A stretch of DNA of 64,000 nucleotides, from assembly GCA_000469685.2 (NCBI GenBank), contig LS997566.1:44007442-44071441 (forward strand), given 5' to 3'. Positions 1 to 11,400 of the stretch are shown here, piece by piece. Numbering within the stretch: position 1 is the stretch's first letter; the number at the start of each line of letters is the position of its first letter. This stretch comes from Haemonchus contortus. Taxonomy: Eukaryota > Nematoda > Chromadorea > Rhabditida > Trichostrongylidae. The notes below the pieces were generated by a model, which searched no databases, was not told the DNA's origin, and worked only from the letters and a program-made list of their open reading frames with translations. Made by a program: the position numbers and the translations under genes.

Positions 1-2483
1 CTTGACTGGAATTTGATTGGAAATGAATAGTGATGTGCAGGACTTCAGCATCTCAAGTTATGCAAACGTCCTACACACAACCTACTCCATTTCCAGGTGG
101 GATCCAAGATGATTGACGGGAAATACTATACGAGAATTCGAAAAACTCATTGGGACCCCCTAATAGTGGATTTAATAAAGATGTGTACGTAATACCAAAG
201 GTCTTCTCGTTAAAGTCATTGTTGCTTCTAAAACAGGGGGCTGACTATGACTGTTGCAATCAACAAAATTAGTTCTCCCCTAAATTTCAGAACGAAGTAG
301 GATAAGATCGAGCTTTTCCAGATGAGCACCACCTTACGTGAATCACAAGAGGGACCTCCTCATGATGAATCACTGCGTAAAGGTATTCTCATGAGAAGAT
401 CGGTTTACAACAGCTTCACTTACGCATGATATGGGATAACGTCTTATCTTCAGTCACTAATTCCACTGCAAGATGGCATATGAGTCAGCGGATTAACATT
501 TCCATTTGCAGAATTTTTGCAATTTCCTCTAGCTATTTAATGAGAATACATTAAAGAGGTGAAGGATAAGAGGATAAAGTTGTTGGCGTTAATCAATCCC
601 GGATGAGGGGTGCGCCCCGGCACTCAACTTCCATTCAGAATCGTGGTGGCGTAATGAGTGCGTGTGGCCTATACAATGACTTGCGGTGGTCAGCCAATGT
701 ACAAGCCAGTGCTTTTATCCTCCCAGACGAGTCTGTTACCTATTCACCGACCCCTGAGGGATGGAAGGCTTAGTTGGTTTATGCGGGCACTGATCCGGGA
801 TTCGAACCTCTGACCGTGCGTATGGGATAGGGCGCCACTTGCCACTACACCACCTCCGCCCTTTATCCTTTACCAAAGAGGTACGCCATTAAAATTGCAC
901 CAACAAAGCTTAAGCTCAAGGAATTACTATGAATCACCCTAGTATTTGTAATGCACTTTGTCACCCGTTATTTACATGTTATTTACAAATCACAGGGATA
1001 AGATAAATACGAATAAAAAAGCAAAACAGTGAAATTGCCTCCGCTAACTGAAATTCTTCCATTTTCCCCTTTTTATACACTTTCTTGAATATTCCGTTGG
1101 GCATAGACGCTTATTCAGTAACTTAATCTGTGCTTCAACTCAGTTTTTTTTCTGAAAACTGTGTCTCGAAAAACTCTTAAGCAAATAGTGTAGAAAAAAA
1201 AACGAAGGAAAACCTTGATAACTGAAATTTTGAGCATATGTGAAAGAATTTTTCTCACAAAAACACTCTTTTGACCCTATCCTTCGATCTGCTAAAACAA
1301 TTGATTTCAAGTAATTCACATCGCTTTTATTTTAACGATTTAGCAAAAAACCAGTAAAGGAAGGGCTATTGAACAGAGATTCAATGATCATACTTGACAG
1401 GTTCCCGAGATTTCTTTGAACATTGTGACTTGAATTTTTTATTTGCTTTCCTATTTTTCATTGACTCATTTCCAATCAGTTAAATGAAAAATTGTATTGG
1501 AGTTTTCTTTCTCTGAAAAGTAACCTATTAGGTTACCACGTCATTCCGGGCCGCATTACTATAGGTGTTTCGAGAATCTCATGAGTTCTGCTGTACTATT
1601 ATTATTACCACTTGCGCGTATAGCCGTCACCTACTTCTGTTATCCGCAGACGTCATCCGGCTCACGCGCTTGCGGATGGTCATGGAAAAGACATCAATTT
1701 TGCCATAACCCCTCTGAGCCCAGCTAATCTTGGGAATTACCTCGTAAAATTGTTTTAACCTAAGCTGCTGGGAAAATTAACCCGAGTCACGGGTGGCCAT
1801 ATACAATTAAATGCCGTGATGGAGGGCACAGTCGATTCAGATAGGGCAACTTTTCTCATAAGGAAGATCCAAACATTTACTATTTCGATACTTTTTGTGA
1901 ACTGAACGTGTTCAGCCACCAATACCTTTGAACACAATCTGATGATGTCATGTTCTTTTTGTTCCTCAGCGTATCTTCGACTGCCTACCCAGATGACAAT
2001 GGGGTTCCATGGGACAGGTATTAAACAGCTCCCCTGGCATTCGATACCTGTCTAAGATAGTGGTACTAGTACACATGTTGTAAATGACAAAGATGCTGTC
2101 TCAGATAAATATGTCCAAAGAAAACAAAAAAGCAATAAAGAGTAGCATCCAAACTGGTCCCGTCCGGAAGTCATGGGCCAACCTTGTAGTTCTGAAAAAG
2201 CTAAACGCCAACCAACAACGTCATCTGGATGTTTTCTCTTATTGTGTTTTCTTCCTTCTTTAGTACGCGAAATTTTGTTGCGAAATCAAATCAAATAAAT
2301 AAGTATATAAATAAAGCGCTAGTGTAAAATTAGATGGTCATTTCAGCTACGTCTTTTCAGCGTTAGCTGTTTTGCTACTCGAATGAGTTTTATAGTTGAA
2401 CCGTGTTTTGCCATTGCCTTCAATTTCCTGCTAGACTGAAACTCTGTAGTCTACCACGTATGAAAAACTCTAACCAAACTAAC
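1..2483. other. 3' side of sos-1: no exon recognised
   Basis: Apart from the SINE at 560-862, nothing is supported. The missing proline-rich tail of SOS should be here or further left, but no run of PxxP-type codons was seen on the minus strand. Confidence 0.4.
560..862 (-). repeat. tRNA-derived SINE copy
   Basis: Nearly complete: tRNA-like head with A box and B box (GGTTCGAATCCCGG) at the right, body, and a GGATAA-type tail at the left (on the + strand). Confidence 0.8.
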
Positions 2484-5400
2484 CCGAATACTCTTCTCCA
2501 CTTGGAGTGCGTACGGTTGATTCTGATACATCTGGATTTCACGAATTAAGTCCGATATTCTGCGACACTTCAGAAACTGCACTAGCACTCGTTTGTTCGA
2601 CGCTGGAGGTGATTGAGGATCATTGGAATCCTGAAAGTGAACCAATTGTAAGACTATTGTCTATATCAGAGTTGAGATACAAAAATTTCAAACAAATAAA
2701 AATACAATATTAAAACTGAGAATCTGAAAGAACAAAAACGAAGACGAAGTGTGTAGATTTGCTGCGTACAAAGATCTCATAACATCTTGGGAGGATAGTA
2801 TTATATTACTTGAGAGGGACTTTATGAAATTGGACTGAATCATTATTGAAGTGCCAGTGTAGTTGTGATGCTCAATACTTTTGAAGCTCAATGACCCTCA
2901 GTTCGGAGTAGTCAAAATTTCTGAAAAAGCTATAAAGAATAGGCCGACCAGTCTTCCATAACTCCGGGGTCGGTTAAATGGTACCCGACTCGTCTGATTG
3001 TGAGAGGATAAAAGCACTGACTTGCACATCGGCTGACCACTGCAGGTCATTGTATAGCCCCTTACACGCAATCAGTAGGCAATACGATTCTGAATGAAGT
3101 CCAATGCGTGGGCGCATCCCTCAGATGGGATTGATCAACACCCCAAGGGTTTATCCTTTGATTTTATCCTTTTACTGAAAGTTTCCGCCTTCCGTCGTAA
3201 CTAGGTTCATGAGAGCAACAAAAGAGGATGAAGCAAATGACAGTAGATTTTAGTGACGTCTTGACAATCTCGTACCCATACAAGACACCACAGATAACAA
3301 GGCTTGATTTGATCCCTTATATCCGTGCTACTCACCGTACGCGGAACTTCACTTGATGTTCCACCTGGTGACTTGACAAAAGTGCTATTACCAGCTTCGA
3401 AGAAGAATATATTTGAGAGGTAGTGACCTGAAATTCGAGATTTTCCCATTACATACATATATATAGGAAAATAAGTAGAGGCCGCTTTCTCACAAGACAA
3501 CGTACGATTTAGAAGATTCAGGGCGCTTATAGCGCATCGGACATTTAAAATAATAAATTAAACTAATAATCAATTTTCGCCAGAAATCTGAGGAAAATTC
3601 CGCAAAGCCAGGCTAACTTCAATTTACGATAAAGTTGAACTTCTCAGATGCTTATTTTTGAGAGCTCTGGGTCAGTACAACTGATCAAATATTCAACATC
3701 TGTACCTAGAAGGAAGCTTAGTGAGTTCCATGAAAAATTGGAGGGTCAACTAACAAAAATTTTGACTCACCTAAGGCACGACTAAAGTCGTCTCTTAAGA
3801 AATACGACTGAAACCTTGACATGTAAATAAGGCCATTGTTTGCTCGATAAAAAGAAGTAAACCGGTTCAACCCCGATTAGCTGATGATCCCTACTTTCCA
3901 AGACTCAGATGACTGATAGCAGAACCACATTGGGAGCAGAAAGCTTCGTTAGTACTTGGGAACATCTCCTTATCCTTCGCATGGGTGAAGTGAGGATTGA
4001 ATTTACCCTACATTTTACCGGCTGCTCGGCAATCACAAAGTTTGCTAACTCTGAAACTCCTTCAGGGCTCTTCCGCAGTACCTCTCTTAATAATCTAATC
4101 TGAGCAAAGCCATCTGCGAATGACTAACCATACGAGGAATATGCATGGGATTCGGGTGAGTTAGAGATCTTTGGCAAAGTGAAACTCCTGCAAGCGTTGA
4201 GTCAACTAGTCTGCAAAGCATAACACTCACCTATGTAACGAAAACACATCTGACTCAAGGAATTGGCTGCAAAAAAAAAGGTTTCTTCCGTGGGAGAGAT
4301 TGCAGAGGATCCTTTACCTCATTGAAAAAAAAATGAACAAGAGGGGATCAGGAGCAAAGCTTGAATGGAGGAATTGAATGAAGTACTCTAAAAATGACAA
4401 GTTCTGCATACGACCTATGACTCAACCTCCACTTTTCTCCTCAATGAAAAGTTCTTGATTGGCTCTGATGGAATTTCCCGTCACACAAGCTTCGGAGTAT
4501 TAGTTCGGAGTTCTCTGGCATGAATGTGAACCACTCAAATCAAGGGCTAGGGCAAGCGGGGTCACCAGTGTAAGAAGTAAAGAGCAAAAGCCATCAGATG
4601 CAGAAACTTTACCCACAACTCGCCATCTTTTGAGATTCATAAAAACGGATTTGCCGATCCTCTTAATGTCTTAAATGTGAAATGAAAAGTTGGCTTTATG
4701 CTACGACTCCATTTCATAAATGGGCGCCCAACATGTGAGCGAACATCGGAAAACGAAAACCTACCGAAAAACGGAACGCAGGGTGGATTGATCGACTGAA
4801 TACGCTTCTGCATCTCAATATAGCGAGGTTCACAAAGTTTTGCGAAGCGATCGTAGGTTTTCACTTTCTCATGATCAAGACGCTGAAAGAAGCAACCGTG
4901 AATAATTCTCAATATTGATTTTATTTATCAGTTCAGACCACATTTTTTACGGGCCCAACGTCACTCAACCTCTATCTACCCATGGAAAACTTTACGAAGG
5001 GAGATACCGTATCAGATAGAACTTGCCAGCAACCAAAGTAATGCAAAACTCAATGAAGTAAAGATCAAGATGAAGGCCCACTCATGGGAGTCTCTGCCTT
5101 GCCTAAAGCCCACTTTTGACGCCATATTAAGCTACGAGGCGGTTATAAGCAACAATTTTCATAATATTCATCATAGGACACTAATCGTAAGCGATTCCTC
5201 AATAAAACCATCAGTTAGTCCTTCCAGTGAACCTTCACTAAGAAGAATTTTCTTTGATCGGGCTAGAGTACCTTTAAATCCCGTAGGTGTATCCCCTTAC
5301 ATAATTGGGAACCACTTAAGAGAATCTACCAATGACCTGAAACACCTCCATGCTAGTTTATTTTGCAGAATTTTCGTGACCGGCAATCTCCCATTCCAGA

Positions 5401-8400
5401 GAACTGAGAGAAAATCTGTTCAATACGAGGGCTGATAATAAATAATGTGATCTAGAGTAAAATTCAAAATAAAATAATCACCCAAAATTCTCTCCAACCA
5501 ACCTCCCAGCACCAAGTTAACCGATGAACACAGGCCGAATTGAGGGCAGACTGGAACGCTACAAGCCCCGTAAAATTATGAAGCTCTTCAAATACTGACA
5601 TAACCTGAAATGAACAAATCATGCATGTGAGATCACGTTTCACGACTGTAATCATCCCCATTGCTTACCTCAAGTACACGAGCAAACATCGCTACCCGTT
5701 CTTCCAGTGATTCCGTTTCAACGATGGAGCGTGAAACCCAGTAAGTGAGCTGAAAATGTTTAGTCATTTATGGATCCTAGCACAATCCGACCTTTACAAC
5801 AGACTGTACGGTCGAATTCGTTCTCAATTGGTGTAGTCAAAAGATGGTCTCTTTTTTTCCTGGTGCGATGAAGAACACTCAAAGCGAGATCACCCGGCTA
5901 CAGGCGACAGGCTCTTCCGTCGCTAACCTCTAGATCTATGAAATTGTAAAAGATACTAAATTATAGGATGGGATGTTTTTCTCTTGACAGCCACTCAGAT
6001 TTCAAACTCAACTCAATCTAAAAATACCGTAAAATCCTTGGGCAAATGTTCCAGAACCGCTCCTCAGTATGACAATGGAAGCGAGGTCGAGAAACATCCC
6101 AGGTTTTTGCAGTGACTATAGCTCAGAAATCTAATAACAGCCCATAGTTTTGACAAACCATCAACTGAAGAAAACTCACCAACGTGGAATGGTCTGTAAG
6201 CTTTAGAAGCTGAGGACTTCTTCGATATTTGTCGTGCTTTGTCCATGCCGCTCCTACCAATTCTATCGGTTTTATGGCTCGATAGAGATCGAAGTGGAGC
6301 AGTGTTAACTGAAAAATTACTTGGTACGAAGTTTCAAGAGTATACAGCATGATAGAAGTAAATAGTAAAACGCAAAAGTTAATTAATAAATGTTTCGAAA
6401 TGTAAAAATTATGGGTTAGAAGCAAGTAAGACGGCCAAATGAGGCGGTTGCATGGTAGAGATATTTGGACGAGCTGTCTAAATGTGTGTGCCATTGCGTA
6501 CAGCTGGATACAGTAAATTGCCTGCGTGCAATTGTGCACCCCCTGTGTCTTTACATCCTCTGCAATCCGTAAGAACTCGTCCGCCTTCAGGTGTGTACAA
6601 CGGCAAAGTCAGTTTTGGGGCCCTTATAACGCCCTATCCAGGCCTTTTTTCATCCAAGAAGGTTCTTCGTGATTAGGGGTTTCAGGTTCATCCCAGAGAG
6701 AAGTCTAAGAATTCGCTTTCATCGTGAACTGTGCCTTTCAACACATTAATATGACTAGGTTCCCGAATGCAGTAGACTAGACCACTTACTCCTCAAGTAA
6801 AAGTCCAATAGGTAGAATAGTTATAATTCCTTCCACTTGAAAATAATAGTATGGAGAAAATCTTTTAGGTTACGAAATTTAGAAGTCGTCACTCCCTCCT
6901 ATTAAAAACCCCCTCATGGTGCATATCGAAAGTACGCCCTCACCTGTCTACCAATCTCTAATGGATGCAACGTGAGAAGATCATAGTTGGCTACGTCTCC
7001 TTGTTTGGCAGCATGCCAGACAGGCTGAAAAATCGCTTGATCACTGGACAAGATGTACTGAACTCAGGAAAAGGTTTCACTTCTGGTTTCTTAGGCTGGA
7101 ACGCATTCGTATCTTCAAAATCGAATGCAGTGTTCACATGTCCCTCAGATTCCTGTTGCTTCTGCTTCTTCTCTATCAGAGTCTGAAAAAAACGAGGTAA
7201 TCACAGTGCTCAAGCATCAGTCTGTAGTTTGTTTGAGGACGACTCACAATGATGTTCTTACAGAACTTCTTGTGTTGGTTGGTCAATTTTTGGTCACAAG
7301 AAGACTGAAGGAACCGTTCGAGAGCTTCCAGCAGAGTCGAGTCATTTTCGAAGTCGTACCAGTGATTCTTGACCCATTGATGTAAAACACTCAAAACCCT
7401 GAAGTAGACATTTAAACTTTTGGCCTTGAAAAAAAGACTTCTTCTCGGAAAACCCCAAAAAGTAGTCTGAATACTTCATAGCAGGGATAGCCTGGAAATA
7501 AAAACATTCAATTCATACCTAGGGCTTCGCTCTGACGGAAAACTCATTGAACTGCTTCCTTCTCAAAGGATAAGGCCTAAGGTAGTTAACCAATCCCGTC
7601 TGAGGGATGCGCCCATGCATTCGCCTTCCATTCAGAATCGAGTGGCGCATTGAATGTGTACGTGGCCTTCACGATGACTTGCGGGGGCCAGCCGATACAC
7701 AAATCGGTTCTTTTATCACCCAAAACAAATCTGGTACCAAGTAACCGACCACGCAGGGATGGAAGGCTAGGTTGGCCCAGGCGAATATTGATCCCAGATC
7801 CGAACCCGTGACCATGTGAGATGGGCCACTTGCCACTACATCACTTCCGCCCTGGCTTCCTTCATACAAGTTTTAATCATGCTACTATTCCCCCTCCCAA
7901 CCCACACCGTCACAGAACCATACAAAAGTAAAGGATAACCCTTTAAAGTCATCACCACAATAGGAACACTACAACCCAAGACAATCAGACTACCAATATC
8001 CGCCCAGTCGCAGGGTGTGCAGAATGAAAAGAACGTTGGCAATCACTTGGACTTCAACCGTAGTCGGAATTTTTGGAAAATAGAAAACGAATAGGAACAG
8101 ATAATCCTTCTATACACCTCCTCTGTATAGGTCGCTCGTACTCTTTCCGGAATCGCTGGTAGCTCTGCTCATTGTACGCAGAAAACATCATTCCTCCAGA
8201 AAGACCGTGTGATTGAACTGTGTCGTAACGTCCAGCTAGAGGACCACCTCTGCAAATAAAAAGGATCTTTTAAAAAAGAGATCCTGGCTTGAAGTGATAG
8301 CTGGAGCAAATGAATCTTACCTCATTTCCTGATTCTGGAGTAGTTTGTTCGGTACTGGTACATTGAACCGTTCGATGAGCATCTCCAACAACTCGCTTGG

Positions 8401-11400
8401 CGTACAGAATGATCGATAGGAAATTAGGAATGTTTGAACATACTTGTTGTCTGTGTACCTTTAAATCTCATCTTGAAAAAGTCATTATGTTCCCAATGCA
8501 ACACTTACATGCAATCAGAAAATGAAAGGCCCACAGATAGAGAAATTTCCGGTGGGATGAACCTACTAGTTATTTCAGAATGTGAACATAACTCACTGGT
8601 GATAGGTCAACCGTTCGACGAGCTTCAGGACAGTACCATTCTTAACGACAGGAATTCCGCTACTAGATGTGTAATCCTCAAAAGAGATATTTTCTTCTGA
8701 ATCGGGTTCAGCAAATCTGAAAAGAAAAAAATTAGCACTCGTCTAGCACTTGGAAGAAATGAAAATTAGTCACAATAAGTGGTTCTGGACGGAAACTTTG
8801 AGCTTGAGTGAAACTGCAAACTTGAATTGAAAAGATTCATTTGCTAAGTATGAATGACCTCACTCAGCTAATGTTCCATAAACTCTTTCTTTGGAAAACG
8901 TGGACTTTTTGCACAAGTTTTACCTGTACTGTTCTGGCCCTGGAGTAACAAGTGGAATTCGCTTTGCTTCTTCTTTCTCGTAGCCATCGAGCACTCGGTC
9001 AAGTAAACTGAAGATATTACAAGAATTGGAATAACAACAGTGATGAAATTGCACACCCCAAATTTTATCTTGGGCAAAGAATCTTCCAAGAACAGGGAAC
9101 GGCCGCCTCCTGAACGGCTGTTGAATAGCTTGCTTACCTCCATTTTGTAATTTGGGAAAAGAATTCACTTCGTTCACCTAGTTAAAGATTCTTCGTCTTG
9201 AAGTGGTTCATTGAGTACCAGGAAAAATAGTTTGTATGGAAGGCGGGTTTTGGAGATTGGGAGTAATAGTATACCACAGTAGGTCCATTGAAGATAGGGG
9301 GACGATACTTTGGCGTATGTGGGTACAGGTGTAGTAAAAGGAATGAGGGGAAGTAAGCGATATGAGGCGCTAGTACAGTGCGTTTCATAATTATAAGGTC
9401 ACCCTCAATTTTTGCACTCTCAGAAAAAGTAATCATTAAGGATTTTTTCTAGCATCATGAACAGATTCCCCAGCACGAATAACCTAGATATCCGTTTCTT
9501 AGCCGCTGCTGCATTCTTCTGAGTTTTTTAAGAACAGTTTATCGGTTTTTGCACCGTTTCATAATTATAAGGTCACCCTGAGAAAGTGAACAATTATTAA
9601 CGAAAGCGAGGAAATTTCGTGTTTGAAGGCACTTGTAAAGGTAAGCATGTGTAGCAAAGGCATTTCTAAACCTGACTGTCAACATGGCTCGTGGTCATCT
9701 GCTTTCCTCCGATGAGAAGGCTCATCATGAAGGTGGGCTCCGTACTCGAGCCATTTCCAGGCAAATAGAGAGATCCCCTTGGTCCATTCGGAGATTTCTA
9801 GAGAGTCCTCATGTCGTTAGATATAACACCGACTGTGGACACCCATGAAAGATTACTACCCGTGACGAGCGGAAAATTCTGAGGACTGTTTCCAACAGCA
9901 CGTCCTCCTTGAACCAGATCCGATCGGAATTAAACCTCTCTGTGTCGAAAACTACAGTCTGAAGAGCAGTGAGAAGATGCGAGAACATCACCAGGCAAGC
10001 AATGGAGAAGGTGCCACGAATCACCGATCGTCACAAAGAGGCTCGACTCGGATTTGCAAAGATGAACCTGGGGAGAGATTGGGCAAAGGTAGATCTGCAT
10101 CGAAATCTCACCATAGAGCTGAATAATTCCTACTCAGGTCGTCTTTTCGGATGAAAAGAAACTCAATCTGACGGAAACAAGCGGTACTAACGCGACTTGA
10201 GGAAGGAACCAGTCTACTTCAGCCGTCGCAATTTCGGTGGAGGAAGTCTATGGTGTGGGGTGCATTCTGCAATGATGTCGTGTTGGATCTACCTGTCGTG
10301 AGCTGCAGTATGTATTGCAAGGATTACCAGAACGTCTTGGAGCATCACCTAGTACCCTTTCTATGCCATCGCCGTCACCTCAACTATGTCTTTCAACAAG
10401 ACAACGCCTCCATCGGCATCTTTCATAGTCCACGACCGGTCGCGCGACCAGTCGCGCGATCGATCGCGCGACCGGTCGCTAGCGACTGGCGACCAGTCGC
10501 GCGATCGGTCGCGCGACCGATCGCGCGACCGATCGCGCGACTGGTCGCCAGTCGCTAGCGACTGGTCGCTCGACTGGTCACTTGACTGATCGCGCCACTG
10601 GTCGCTCGATCGGTCGAGGAGGCCGCGCTAGTTATGGGTGCCGCCGTGGACGGTCCCGCGCGATCAGTCAAGTGACCAGTCGAGCGACCAGTCGCTAGCG
10701 ACTGGCGACCAGTCGCGCGATCGGTCGCGCGATCGGTCGCGCGATCGATCGCGCGATCGGTCGCGCGACCGGTCGCTGGTGGGTCGCGACCAGTCGCGCG
10801 ACCGGTCGCGCGACCGGTCGCGCGACTGATCGCGCGATCGGTCGCGCGACCGATCGCGCGACCGATCGCGCGACTGGTCGCCAGTCGCTAGCGACCGGTC
10901 GCGCGATCGATCGCGCGACTGGTCGCGCGACCGGTCGTGGACTATGAAAGATGCCATCCACGTGAGCCGTGCAACGGATGAGTGGATGCAATGCCAATAA
11001 ATAAGCGTCCTGCCATGGCCAGCCTGTAGTCCAGGTCTCAATCCGATGGAACATATCTGGGGTAAAAAAGTGAGACAGGATTATGCGAATAACCGTCAGT
11101 TCCAGGGCACAGAAGAGCTGAAGCGGGCAGTTATCGAAGCATGGAGAGCAATCGATGAGGAACATCTTCGAAACCTAGTTTCTAATATAGGAGCTATAGA
11201 TTATTAACTGTTGTACATATGCCATTAACATTGATAAATCATTTACTTTCTCAGGGTGACCTTATAATTATGAAACGGTGCAAAAGCCGACATTATCTTT
11301 AAAAAATTCGTAAAAAATTTGAGGTGAAGGATATTGCGACCAAAATTTGAGTACGGAGGAACATTGCGACGAGGAATCTACCAGTGTTTGCCAAAAAATT

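Larger units (their letters stand above)
2484..7182 (-). other. sos-1: sos-1 segment: Cdc25 (RasGEF) catalytic domain
   Basis: Eight exons encode the catalytic domain and linker. Landmarks: [34 protein letters not shown] (SOS: DLYRAVQPSELVGSVWTK), [60 protein letters not shown] and [20 protein letters not shown]. These include the helical hairpin that opens the Ras nucleotide site, so the domain looks functional. The last exon read ends in phase 0 at 2484. No following coding exon was recognised in 1-2483, and the expected FFENLNP-like start was not found. Confidence 0.94.

Noticed and set aside
2033..2240. Possible last exons of sos-1 (an acceptor-like CTTTTTCAG on the minus strand near 2200)
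   Set aside because: The reading after it (NYKVGP, then stop) does not match SOS, and no proline-rich tail follows.
6123..6539. 138-codon minus-strand ORF as an independent gene
   Set aside because: Only 6308-6180 is coding (a sos-1 exon). The upstream part is intron read-through overlapping a dispersed repeat.
10664..11165. ORFs of 125 and 156 codons with RDRS or ARPVAR repeats
   Set aside because: They come from the palindromic 12-mer inside a transposon insertion. Similar ORFs exist on both strands and there is no start or splice context.
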